DNA of 7,071 nucleotides from Sporosarcina sp. (GCA_029263945.1 JARIDM010000053.1:1-7071); one strand, 5' to 3'. Numbered from the stretch's first letter, positions 1-5,835 are shown. The notes: generated by a model from the sequence alone, not told the origin. Made by a program: numbers and translations.

Positions 1-255
1 GTAACGAAACCGGGCGAATTGCGTATTATCAAATCTGGTGAAATCTCTGAAATTGAGTTAACAATAACAGAAGGTAAATTTCATCAAGTCAAAAGAATGT
101 TTGAGGCGATAGGCAAAAAAGTGGTGTATTTGAAACGACTATCAATGGGACCTGTGTCTCTTGATGATACGCTATCACTAGGTGACTACCGCGAACTATT
201 ACCAGAAGAGTTAACCCTTCTTCAACAACTATCGGGGGAATTAGAACAGGGTTGA
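1..255 (+). CDS. rsuA: 16S rRNA pseudouridine synthase RsuA, C-terminal part (5' end outside window)
   Basis: RsuA isomerises one uridine of 16S rRNA (U516 in E. coli) to pseudouridine in the cytoplasm. The reading frame is open from base 1, so the gene begins upstream. The visible 84 residues are the C-terminal end of the catalytic domain. They contain EGKFHQVKRMF (residues 24-34) followed by GKKVVYLKRLSMGP, the signature of the RsuA branch. RluB/RluE relatives usually read EGRNRQVRRM here, so those are less likely. The catalytic aspartate and the N-terminal S4 domain are outside the window. The TTG at base 19 is an internal codon, not a start, because the homology begins before it. The stop codon lies inside the left arm of the terminator hairpin that follows. 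The family call is firm; the exact target uridine is inferred. Confidence 0.93.
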   Translation, partial: VTKPGELRIIKSGEISEIELTITEGKFHQVKRMFEAIGKKVVYLKRLSMGPVSLDDTLSLGDYRELLPEELTLLQQLSGELEQG

Positions 256-283
256 ATCGTTTTTCGATTCAACCCTGTTTTTT
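245..283 (+). terminator. Rho-independent terminator of rsuA
   Basis: A perfect 15-bp stem (245-259 with 265-279) closes a TTTTT loop, and a run of six T (278-283) starts within the last stem base pairs. It reads as a strong intrinsic terminator on the plus strand. The rsuA stop codon (253-255) lies inside the left arm. On the minus strand no T-run follows the stem, so it is a weaker terminator for the convergent ytzE gene, whose stop is only a few bases away. Confidence 0.93.
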
Positions 284-289
284 ATAAGC

Positions 290-505
290 TTAAGAAATCA
301 CTTGTTTAGATGTGGTTGTCCATTTACCACGAACGGGGCTCATGACAAGGTTATTATACGCTAATACATTTAAGTCCCTTTGAGCAGTTCGGGGAGTGAC
401 ATCAAATTCTTCAACAACGTTTTGAGTCGTGACGGTACCATTGTCTTGAATATACATATAGACATCTTTAACACGGGTGAGCATACGTTCAGTCGTTTGT
501 TTCAA
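290..505 (-). CDS. ytzE: YtzE-like short DeoR-family winged-helix transcriptional regulator
   Basis: Predicted cytoplasmic DNA-binding protein of 71 residues. It consists almost entirely of a DeoR-type helix-turn-helix and wing: TTERMLTRVKDVY, then NGTVTTQNVVEEFDVTPRTAQRDLNVL as the DNA-reading helices, and RGKW at the wing. There is no sugar-phosphate sensing domain, unlike full DeoR proteins of about 250 residues. From memory, Bacillus subtilis YtzE has the same architecture and nearly the same length. I chose the TTG start at 505-503 because an AAAGGAGTG site lies just upstream and because the resulting protein matches the family length. The frame stays open to an ATG at 580, but no ribosome site precedes that codon and the extra residues look unconserved. 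It is convergent with rsuA and divergent from dat. Its target is unknown; self-regulation or control of dat is possible but inferred. Confidence 0.88.
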   Translation of the reverse strand: MKQTTERMLTRVKDVYMYIQDNGTVTTQNVVEEFDVTPRTAQRDLNVLAYNNLVMSPVRGKWTTTSKQVIS

Positions 506-514
506 CTTTAAAAT

Positions 515-523
515 CACTCCTTT
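515..523 (-). promoter_or_regulatory. Ribosome binding site that sets the ytzE TTG start
   Basis: On the minus strand this reads AAAGGAGTG, a near-perfect complement of the 16S 3' end. The GGAG core ends 11 bases before the TTG at 505-503, a slightly long but workable spacing. No comparable site precedes the upstream in-frame ATG at 580. Confidence 0.8.
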
Positions 524-620
524 ATCATCATTTTTCAAAGAATTGAAAAGCATGAGACTTGTGAATGGTGTTTTAAACATGTTGAAAAATTGTCAGAGCC
601 GCACTTCCTTCCCGTAATTC

Positions 621-655
621 AGTAAGCTTTCATCAAAAATACTAATCTGCTTACT
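621..655 (-). repeat. 7-bp inverted repeat at the 5' end of the ytzE transcript
   Basis: AGTAAGC (621-627) and GCTTACT (649-655) are exact inverted copies separated by 21 bases. They lie directly downstream of the ytzE -10 box, so the repeat would begin within a base or two of the predicted transcript start. It could be a DNA operator or a 5' stem-loop in the leader RNA. It is short enough that chance cannot be excluded. Confidence 0.5.
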
Positions 656-662
656 AACTATC

Positions 663-691
663 ATTATAGTTTGTTTTAATCGAAAATTCAA
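663..691 (-). promoter_or_regulatory. Sigma-A-type promoter of ytzE
   Basis: Read on the minus strand, the -35 box is TTGAAT (plus 686-691, four of six matches to TTGACA), the spacer is exactly 17 bases, and the -10 box is a perfect TATAAT (plus 663-668). Transcription would start near 656, leaving a leader of about 150 bases before the TTG start of ytzE. Confidence 0.75.
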
Positions 692-711
692 TGCAATTGA
701 TAAGAAGCTGA

Positions 712-735
712 TTCATAACTCCGTAGAGTTGTGAA
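712..735. repeat. Imperfect dyad, possible operator or leader hairpin upstream of dat
   Basis: TTCATAACTC and GAGTTGTGAA form 10-bp arms around a CGTA loop, with one mismatch that is a G-U wobble in RNA. The dyad lies between the ytzE -35 box and dat, and its right arm overlaps the weak candidate dat -35 box. No T-run follows, so it is not an intrinsic terminator. An operator is plausible but unproven. Confidence 0.5.
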
Positions 736-835
736 AGTAGTAAAAAGAAACATTAATCATTAAAATGGAATAGAATAGATTGAGGCGTTGAATTGTAAGG
801 GTTGAAAAGCATTTAAATTGAAAGGGAGTAGAACA

Positions 836-1696
836 ATGGCAATTTATTTTATGGATGGGAAATTTACAAACAAGGATGAAATTAAAATTTCGATAGAAGA
901 TCGAGGCTATTACTTTGGCGATGGTGTATACGAAGTTGTAAAAGTATACAGTGGGAAATTCTTTACAGAGGAAGAACATATTAACCGACTGTTTGAAAGT
1001 GCGAAAAAAATTAAAATGACAATGCCTTATACAAAAGAACAAATAAGCAGTATCATAAAAGAATTAATCGTACAAAATAAATTAATAGAGGGTCATGTCT
1101 ATTTACAAGTGACACGTGGTTCCGCAACGAGGCAGCATCATTTTCCAACGCCATCCGTTCAACCAGTTGTCACAGCATATACAGTAGAAGCAACACGTCC
1201 AATTTTGGATATGGAAAAAGGTGTTTCAGTAAAATCTGTTGAAGACGTTCGCTGGTTACGGTGTGATATAAAAAGTTTGAATTTACTTGGCAGTGTATTG
1301 GCTAAAGAAGAAGCAAAAGATGCAGGTTATGCTGAGGCGTTATTACATAGAGATGGAATTGTAACTGAGGGGTCTTCTACGAACATGTTTGGAGTGAAGG
1401 ATGGTGTTGTTTACACGCATCCAGTGTCTAATCTGATTTTAGAAGGCATTACGAGACAAGTTGTGTTAACGTTATGTGGACAACTTGGGATACCTGTAAA
1501 AGAGCAGGCTTTTATGCTTGCAGAGGCTTACGAAATGGATGAGTTTTTCTACACTTCGACAACTGCTGAAGTGATGCCGATTACGAAAATAGATGATCAA
1601 TTAATTGGAAGTGGGAAGCGTGGCAGATATACAGAAAAGTTACAGCAAGCATTTACTGCTCAAATCCCTAGATTAGGTTCAGGTATCAATGGGTGA
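836..1696 (+). CDS. dat: D-amino acid aminotransferase (D-alanine transaminase)
   Basis: Cytoplasmic PLP enzyme, fold type IV, that interconverts D-alanine and 2-oxoglutarate with pyruvate and D-glutamate, supplying D-amino acids for peptidoglycan. The 286 residues match the usual length of about 280-290. EDRGYYFGDGVYEV lies at 21-34 (Y32). The substrate-binding region TRGSATRQHHFP spans 93-104 (R99, H101). WLRCDIKSLNLLG at 140-152 carries the PLP lysine K146. TEGSSTNMFG at 177-186 carries E178, which pairs with the cofactor pyridine nitrogen. L202 matches the leucine behind the cofactor in the Bacillus sp. YM-1 enzyme, and the sequence resembles that enzyme along its length. The ATG at 836 follows AAAGGGAG by seven bases; an upstream in-frame TTG at 818 lacks a ribosome site. 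A branched-chain transaminase is less likely given the WLRCDIKSLN motif. It is probably the first gene of an operon with the next two. Confidence 0.95.
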   Translation: MAIYFMDGKFTNKDEIKISIEDRGYYFGDGVYEVVKVYSGKFFTEEEHINRLFESAKKIKMTMPYTKEQISSIIKELIVQNKLIEGHVYLQVTRGSATRQHHFPTPSVQPVVTAYTVEATRPILDMEKGVSVKSVEDVRWLRCDIKSLNLLGSVLAKEEAKDAGYAEALLHRDGIVTEGSSTNMFGVKDGVVYTHPVSNLILEGITRQVVLTLCGQLGIPVKEQAFMLAEAYEMDEFFYTSTTAEVMPITKIDDQLIGSGKRGRYTEKLQQAFTAQIPRLGSGING

Positions 1697-1727
1697 TAGA
1701 ATAAGTAGTAAGTAAAGAATATATGAT

Positions 1728-1732
1728 GGGAG
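1728..1732 (+). promoter_or_regulatory. Ribosome binding site that sets the GTG start of the NERD-like gene
   Basis: GGGAG lies eight bases before the GTG at 1741. Two in-frame ATG codons (1723 and 1726) lie too close to or inside this site to be served by it and have no site of their own, so the GTG is the preferred start. Confidence 0.7.
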
Positions 1733-1740
1733 TGAATAAA

Positions 1741-2712
1741 GTGGCACAACTAGTTAAACTTCTCGATTATATTTCACGGTATGAAAATGATTTGACTCGC
1801 TATCCAAACCAATTTCTTCGTTTAAAGAGATCTCAGTGGAATCGGATGAAGATCCAATGGGAAACGGGTGAAGGTCATACAATGTGGGAAGAAGCCCCTG
1901 AGGAAATAGAAAAAGAAAAGAAAAAGTTTTCTTCATTCTTTCGCTTCTTTGGATCCCGTGAAAATGAAGATGAACTACTAGATAATTTATCACAAGAGGA
2001 TGAAGAAGTGGACGATTTTGGATTTAGTCCTAATATTGTTTACACGCCTGATACAATTGAGGAACTACGTAAGCTATTTTTAGATCAATTATTTCATTTT
2101 CAAATAAAGTGGGCGAGCTCAACCTTAATGGATAAATCTCGTGTAGATCCAAAATACTTTAGGGATTCCCTGTTAAGGTCTTTTGCACAAAAACTTCCAG
2201 ATAGTTATTTATTGTTTTACCAACCCATTATTAAGTTACAAAAGGCACCAGTAGAATTAGATGTAATTATTGTAACACCAGTTGAATGTATGTGTATCAC
2301 GGTATTAGAACAAGAAAATTTAGCAGCATATGTAGGAAGTAGTGACCGCTTTTGGGGGAAGTTGTCAAAAGATCGAGAGTCAAAGATCTTGAATCCAGTA
2401 CTTTCCTTGAATCGTATGGGGAAGATTATCGCACAAGTATTCAGTGAAAAAGACATTGATTTTCCTATTAAAAAATATTTAATCACGCGAAATGGTTATA
2501 TTGATTATCCAATGGGTTCTTTTGATGTGAAAATTATTGACAAGCGAAATTATGATGAATGGTTTACTTCAATCAGCAGTATTACAACGCCATTAAAATT
2601 CGCTCAATTTCAGGCAGCGCAAGCAATTTTAGATGTGGGGCAAACGACTGCTATGAGTAAGTACTTCGAGTTTGATGTAGAACAAGAGGAAGATGAATCT
2701 AGCTCAACATAA
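1741..2712 (+). CDS. NERD-like (nuclease-related domain) protein, probably catalytically inactive
   Basis: Predicted soluble protein of 323 residues with no signal peptide or membrane segment. An N-terminal block (1-45, AQLVKLLDYISRYEND...) leads into a charged, low-complexity linker (about 46-95). The region from about 135 to 235 then resembles a NERD fold: a strand with ELDVIIVTP (172-180), a second strand MCITVLE (184-190), W205, and LNPVLSLNRMGKII (218-230), like the NP...Q...L helix of NERD proteins. NERD is a PD-(D/E)xK nuclease relative whose second strand normally carries E-x-K. Here those positions read T187-V-L189, so D174 is kept but the glutamate and lysine appear lost. The C-terminus is acidic (EQEEDE). 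I recall similar proteins after dat in Planococcaceae, but I cannot confirm this. It starts 44 bases after dat and ends 24 bases before ytnP, suggesting co-transcription. Function is unknown; the fold call rests on motif pattern only. Confidence 0.6.
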   Translation: MAQLVKLLDYISRYENDLTRYPNQFLRLKRSQWNRMKIQWETGEGHTMWEEAPEEIEKEKKKFSSFFRFFGSRENEDELLDNLSQEDEEVDDFGFSPNIVYTPDTIEELRKLFLDQLFHFQIKWASSTLMDKSRVDPKYFRDSLLRSFAQKLPDSYLLFYQPIIKLQKAPVELDVIIVTPVECMCITVLEQENLAAYVGSSDRFWGKLSKDRESKILNPVLSLNRMGKIIAQVFSEKDIDFPIKKYLITRNGYIDYPMGSFDVKIIDKRNYDEWFTSISSITTPLKFAQFQAAQAILDVGQTTAMSKYFEFDVEQEEDESSST

Positions 2713-2720
2713 TAGGGGAG

Positions 2721-2728
2721 AAGGGGTG
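2721..2728 (+). promoter_or_regulatory. Ribosome binding site for the TTG start of ytnP
   Basis: AAGGGGTG lies eight bases before the TTG at 2737. The nearby GTG at 2726 is out of frame with the lactonase, and no ATG lies between this site and the conserved N-terminus, which supports TTG initiation. Confidence 0.7.
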
Positions 2729-2736
2729 CATTTCAG

Positions 2737-3585
2737 TTGGATAAATTTACCTTTCACAATATGACGCTTACTTGGATGGATGGGGGACTGAATTATTTAG
2801 ATGGGGGAACGATGTTTGGTCCTGTGCCGAAAGTGCTGTGGTCACGTAAGTATGCAGTGAATGACCAGAATTTAATAGAGTTAACTGCGCATCCTATTTT
2901 ATTGCAATACCAGGGGAAAAACATTTTAATAGATACGGGACTCGGAAAAGGAAAACTGGATGAGAAGATGAAACGAAATCTGGGGGTAGTCAAAGAGTCT
3001 AGCCTAACAGCTACACTTACCGAAGTTGGTTTAGCACCAGAAGATATTCATCTGATTTTAATGACACACTTACATAATGATCACGCAGGTGGATTGACAC
3101 AGTGGAAAGATGATCAGCTTGTTTCTGTTTTTCCGAATGCATTGATCTATACATCTGCTATTGAATGGAATGAAATGAAAAATCCCAATATACGTTCTAA
3201 AAATGCGTATTGGAAAGAGAATTGGGAGCCTGTCCAAAAACAAGTTAAAACTTTCAAAAACCAAATTGAAGTGTTGCCTGGAGTCGAAATGATTCATACA
3301 GGTGGACATAGTAATGGTCATGCAGTTATCAAAATAACGCAAAAGAACGATGTTATCCTACATATGGGTGATTTAATGCCAACTCATGCCCACTTAAATC
3401 CACTATGGGTACTTTCTTATGATGATTATCCTATGGATTCAATTTTTGCTAAAAAGAAATTGACAAAAGAGGCACTTGCGCATAACTATTGGTTTAGTTT
3501 TTACCATGATGCAGTATATCGGTTGGTGAAATGGGACGTCGATGGAAAAGAAATTGGTGAAAGTATGAAACGTTCAACGTTCTAA
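2737..3585 (+). CDS. ytnP: YtnP-like metallo-beta-lactamase-fold lactonase (quorum quenching)
   Basis: Zinc-dependent hydrolase of the metallo-beta-lactamase superfamily; YtnP family members open lactone rings, such as acyl-homoserine lactones and related signals. The 282 residues match B. subtilis YtnP in length and in many blocks, including DGGTMFGPVPKVLWSRKY (22-39), NIRSKNAYWKENWEP (151-165) and NPLWVLSYDDYPM (221-233). Metal ligands are visible: THLHNDH at 110-116 (H111, H113, D115, H116), GGHSNGH at 189-195 (H191), D212 in HMGDLMP, and H257 in FYHDA. All are intact, so the enzyme should be active. No signal peptide is seen, so it probably acts inside the cell. It starts at TTG, 24 bases after the NERD-like gene, as the probable last gene of the dat operon. 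The shared bidirectional hairpin follows. The true substrate cannot be read from the sequence. Confidence 0.92.
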   Translation: MDKFTFHNMTLTWMDGGLNYLDGGTMFGPVPKVLWSRKYAVNDQNLIELTAHPILLQYQGKNILIDTGLGKGKLDEKMKRNLGVVKESSLTATLTEVGLAPEDIHLILMTHLHNDHAGGLTQWKDDQLVSVFPNALIYTSAIEWNEMKNPNIRSKNAYWKENWEPVQKQVKTFKNQIEVLPGVEMIHTGGHSNGHAVIKITQKNDVILHMGDLMPTHAHLNPLWVLSYDDYPMDSIFAKKKLTKEALAHNYWFSFYHDAVYRLVKWDVDGKEIGESMKRSTF

Positions 3586-3593
3586 GATGGACA

Positions 3594-3650
3594 AATAAAA
3601 AGCCGTTACATGACTAAGTAATTAGTTAGTGTAACGGCTTTAGTTGTTTT
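3594..3650. terminator. Bidirectional terminator between ytnP and ytzB
   Basis: A perfect 12-bp stem, AAAGCCGTTACA (3599-3610) with TGTAACGGCTTT (3630-3641), encloses a loop that can pair further (ACTAA with TTAGT). On the plus strand TTTAGTTGTTTT follows. On the minus strand the stem is followed by TTTTTATTTG. It sits between two convergent genes and can stop both transcripts. Confidence 0.9.
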
Positions 3651-3653
3651 GTA

Positions 3654-3968
3654 TTAAATTTTTAATAATTCAACGACTGTTCCTGTTTTTGCATCGGCAG
3701 CAAATTCAAATTGTTCCAATTCGCCGTCCTTCATACGTGAAATGCCTCCACGATAAACATCCATTAAAATCATTCTGTTCTTAAAAGGTTCAGTCTTCAG
3801 TACAATCCATGATCCGTCAATGGGTCCTTCTTGTTTAAAATCGTCTTTAATTGAATTTAGTACTGTATCAGCAGAAACATATGGATTTGTGCGGTCGAGT
3901 ACTTCGTTTACGACAAGTCCAGCTGCAACTCCAGTTAAAACACCTGCAAGAAATTCTTTTAGTTTCAT
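3654..3968 (-). CDS. ytzB: YtzB-like small membrane-anchored PepSY-type protein
   Basis: Predicted 104-residue protein of unknown molecular function. Residues 7-21 form a glycine- and alanine-rich hydrophobic stretch (LAGVLTGVAAGLVV), likely a signal anchor, placing the rest outside the cell. The remainder resembles a single PepSY-like module: a helix with SADTVLNSIKDDFKQ (32-46), GPIDGSWI, then VYRGGISR (71-78) and FEFAADAKTGTVVELL (87-102), the typical closing strands. PepSY domains are often linked to inhibition or control of extracytoplasmic proteases. B. subtilis YtzB has this layout and is also a neighbour of ytnP and ytoP. I chose the ATG at 3968 because GGGGG lies nine bases upstream; the in-frame ATG at 3977 directly abuts that site. 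The gene is convergent with ytnP and divergent from ytoP. A role with the neighbouring peptidase is guesswork. Confidence 0.82.
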   Translation of the reverse strand: MKLKEFLAGVLTGVAAGLVVNEVLDRTNPYVSADTVLNSIKDDFKQEGPIDGSWIVLKTEPFKNRMILMDVYRGGISRMKDGELEQFEFAADAKTGTVVELLKI

Positions 3969-3977
3969 TAATAACAT

Positions 3978-3982
3978 CCCCC
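3978..3982 (-). promoter_or_regulatory. Ribosome binding site that sets the ytzB start
   Basis: On the minus strand GGGGG at 3982-3978 lies nine bases before the ATG at 3968-3966. It touches the alternative ATG at 3977-3975, leaving no spacing for that codon. Confidence 0.65.
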
Positions 3983-3999
3983 TACTTGGTCTTTGTCAT

Positions 4000-4008
4000 A
4001 TTGTAACA
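4000..4008 (-). promoter_or_regulatory. Extended -10 promoter of ytzB
   Basis: Read on the minus strand this is TGTTACAAT: a TACAAT -10 box (five of six matches) with the TG dinucleotide one base upstream that marks extended -10 promoters. No good -35 box lies 16-18 bases upstream, which fits that class. Transcription would start near 3993, about 25 bases before the ytzB start codon. Confidence 0.5.
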
Positions 4009-4137
4009 CAAAAATGGAATTGGCAGTATGTTGAGAACGTCTTTTCTTAAGATTTTGATTCTTTATATAAGATGGAATTCTTCTGAAAAATCATATACAC
4101 TAACTGATGTACATACTTATTTTGGGAGGCCATATCA

Positions 4138-5211
4138 ATGCAAAAAGAAACGTTAGAGATGTTTAAAACATTAACGGAGCTTCCAGGCGCACCTGGAAAT
4201 GAACACGCAGTCCGAAAGTATATGCGTAGTGAAATTGAAAAGTATTCTGATGAAATTGTTCAAGATAATCTCGGGGGGATCTTCGGTGTTAAAAAAGGGC
4301 CAGAAGAGGGTCCGCGTATTTTAGTTGCAGGACATATGGACGAAGTAGGGTTTATGGTTAGTGGGATAACAGATAACGGAATGATTCGTTTTCAACCATT
4401 AGGCGGTTGGTGGAGTCAAGTCCTTCTTGCGCAACGAGTTGAAGTGATGACGAATAATGGTCCAGTAGTCGGTGTAATTGGTTCTATTCCTCCCCATTTA
4501 CTTAGTGAGGAAGTTCGCAATAAGCCAGCTGACATTAAAAATATGCTCATTGATATTGGCGCAGATGATAAAGCAGATGCACAGAAAATTGGCATTCAAC
4601 CTGGTCAACAAATTGTTCCGATATGTCCTTTCACGCCAATGGCAAACAAGAAGAAAATTTTAGCAAAGGCATGGGACAATCGTTATGGTTGTGGCTTAGC
4701 ACTTGAACTTTTGAAAGAAGTGCATGGAAAGTCATTACCGAATACGCTTTATTCAGGTGCAAATGTAATGGAAGAGGTTGGCCTACGCGGAGCAGCGGCT
4801 TCTGCAACGATGATTGACCCTGATCTATTCTTTGCCCTAGATGCAAGCCCAGCAAATGATGCATCTGGTGATAAAAATGAATTTGGCCAACTTGGTAAAG
4901 GGACATTGCTACGTATTTTAGACCGTACAATGGTTACACATCGGGGAATGAGAGAATTCATCTTAGATACGGCTGAGACCAACAATATTCCTTATCAGTA
5001 TTTCGTTTCGAACGGTGGAACAGATGCAGGCCGAGTTCATACATCAAATGAAGGCGTTCCGAGTGCTGTCATTGGAATATGTTCACGCTATATCCATACA
5101 TCCGCTTCTATTATTCATACGGATGATTACGCAGCTGCAAAAGAACTACTCGTTAAGTTGGTCACGTCATGTGATCAGACAACCGTAGATACGATTAAGC
5201 AAAACGTGTAA
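4138..5211 (+). CDS. ytoP: M42 family metallo-aminopeptidase (YtoP, glutamyl aminopeptidase/endoglucanase family)
   Basis: Predicted cytoplasmic zinc or cobalt aminopeptidase that trims N-terminal residues from peptides; M42 enzymes usually form large tetrahedral dodecamers. The 357 residues match the family length. The metal and catalytic residues are all visible: H66 and D68 in AGHMDEVGFM, D180 in AWDNRYG (bridging ligand), E212 and E213 in VMEEVGLRG (general base and ligand), D235 in FFALDASP, and H320 in RYIHTSAS. NGGTDAG (292-298) is a further conserved block. An older annotation of this family as endoglucanase is misleading. The ATG follows GGGAGG by eight bases. The gene stands alone between divergent ytzB and its own terminator. 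I could not assign a convincing promoter in the 169 bases upstream. Substrate preference is not readable from the sequence. Confidence 0.93.
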   Translation: MQKETLEMFKTLTELPGAPGNEHAVRKYMRSEIEKYSDEIVQDNLGGIFGVKKGPEEGPRILVAGHMDEVGFMVSGITDNGMIRFQPLGGWWSQVLLAQRVEVMTNNGPVVGVIGSIPPHLLSEEVRNKPADIKNMLIDIGADDKADAQKIGIQPGQQIVPICPFTPMANKKKILAKAWDNRYGCGLALELLKEVHGKSLPNTLYSGANVMEEVGLRGAAASATMIDPDLFFALDASPANDASGDKNEFGQLGKGTLLRILDRTMVTHRGMREFILDTAETNNIPYQYFVSNGGTDAGRVHTSNEGVPSAVIGICSRYIHTSASIIHTDDYAAAKELLVKLVTSCDQTTVDTIKQNV

Positions 5212-5215
5212 ATTT

Positions 5216-5253
5216 AAACCGTCCGCACATTCGAGTGTAGGACGGTTTATTTA
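5216..5253 (+). terminator. Rho-independent terminator of ytoP
   Basis: AAACCGTCC (5216-5224) pairs perfectly with GGACGGTTT (5240-5248), and a shorter inner CAC/GTG pairing closes the ATTCGA loop. The tail TTTATTTA is only moderately T-rich, so some readthrough into the next gene, which starts about 20 bases later, is possible. Confidence 0.82.
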
Positions 5254-5260
5254 TAAAGAA

Positions 5261-5268
5261 AGAGGTGA
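5261..5268 (+). promoter_or_regulatory. Ribosome binding site that sets the start of the YjjX-like gene
   Basis: AGAGGTGA lies six bases before the ATG at 5275. The in-frame GTG at 5269 directly abuts the site and is therefore not favoured. Confidence 0.7.
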
Positions 5269-5274
5269 GTGGGT

Positions 5275-5799
5275 ATGGAGTTTATCGTTGGATCAACGAA
5301 TAATGCCAAAGTGCAAGCAGTAAAAGACACGGTAGCGATTCATTTTCCTGAAGCCATAATTGAATACATGGAGACGGACTCTGGCGTTTCCAATCAGCCT
5401 TTTGGCGACGAAGAAACGTTGGATGGCGCTATAAATCGAGCGCTTAACGTTAGAAGCTTACACAAAAACGCAATTGGGATTGGCTTAGAAGGCGGTGTTC
5501 GTCTCATAAACGAGAAAATGTATATTTGTAATTGGGGTGCATTGGTATTTACCGATGGAAAAAGATATACAGCTGGCGGTGCTCAAATTCCGTTACCCGA
5601 TGAAATCGCTTTAGAAATTCAACGTGGTAAGGAATTGGGTCCTGTAATTGACGCTTATTTTCAAGCGTTGGGTCTTCACCAAAGAGAAGGTGCGATGGGG
5701 ATGTTTACAGCGGGTATTGTTACGCGTATCGATTTGTTTCAGCATATTATAGCATTGCTAATTGGCCAATTAAAATATGATTTAAACCATAAGGGATGA
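5275..5799 (+). CDS. Inosine/xanthosine triphosphatase, YjjX/DUF84 family
   Basis: Predicted cytoplasmic house-cleaning phosphatase that hydrolyses non-canonical purine nucleotides such as ITP and XTP, keeping deaminated bases out of RNA and DNA. The 174 residues match E. coli YjjX (about 170). Family motifs appear in order: GSTNNAKVQAV (6-16) at the nucleotide-binding N-terminus, SGVSNQPFGDEET (36-48), GIGLEGG (68-74) with the acidic residue for metal binding, ELGPV (120-124), and EGAMGMFTAG (138-147). ITPases of the Ham1/RdgB family share the fold but have a different N-terminal motif and a longer chain. No strong promoter is seen in the short gap after the ytoP terminator, so the gene may depend partly on readthrough. 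A symbol is not given because Bacillus usage is unclear to me. Confidence 0.87.
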   Translation: MEFIVGSTNNAKVQAVKDTVAIHFPEAIIEYMETDSGVSNQPFGDEETLDGAINRALNVRSLHKNAIGIGLEGGVRLINEKMYICNWGALVFTDGKRYTAGGAQIPLPDEIALEIQRGKELGPVIDAYFQALGLHQREGAMGMFTAGIVTRIDLFQHIIALLIGQLKYDLNHKG

Positions 5800-5825
5800 G
5801 AACAAGCTATTGTGTAGGATCGAAA

Positions 5826-5835
5826 GGTTGCAACC
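5826..5835. repeat. Perfect 10-bp palindrome over the ytpQ -35 box
   Basis: GGTTGCAACC is its own reverse complement and contains the whole -35 hexamer TTGCAA of the predicted promoter. It could be an operator half or a complete short operator; at ten bases chance is possible. Confidence 0.4.

Larger units (their letters stand above)
506..835. other. Divergent intergenic regulatory region between ytzE and dat
   Basis: These 330 bases hold no convincing gene. They contain the ytzE leader and promoter on the minus strand, an inverted repeat near the ytzE transcription start (621-655), a second dyad (712-735), and the dat leader with its ribosome site (AAAGGGAG at 821-828). I found no clear promoter for dat. 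The best weak candidate is TTGTGA (729-734), 17 bases, then ATTAAT (752-757), four of six matches in each box. No T-box or known riboswitch signature is visible. Confidence 0.7.

Noticed and set aside
656..835. Possible T-box or riboswitch upstream of dat
   Set aside because: No T-box consensus, no terminator/antiterminator pair and no T-run were found; only short dyads are present.
713..1042. Open frame of 109 codons on the minus strand over the dat start
   Set aside because: It is rich in Phe, Tyr, Asn and Cys, lacks a ribosome site, and is antisense to the well-supported dat gene.
2217..2486. Open frame of 89 codons on the minus strand inside the NERD-like gene
   Set aside because: No ribosome site and no recognisable family; it is antisense to a longer gene with a good start.
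3820..4050. Open frame of 76 codons on the plus strand across ytzB and its promoter
   Set aside because: Antisense to a gene with a recognised family and its own ribosome site; Ser/Thr-rich composition looks non-coding.
4631..4985. Overlapping minus-strand open frames inside ytoP
   Set aside because: They are shadows of the M42 gene, which has all catalytic residues in its own frame.
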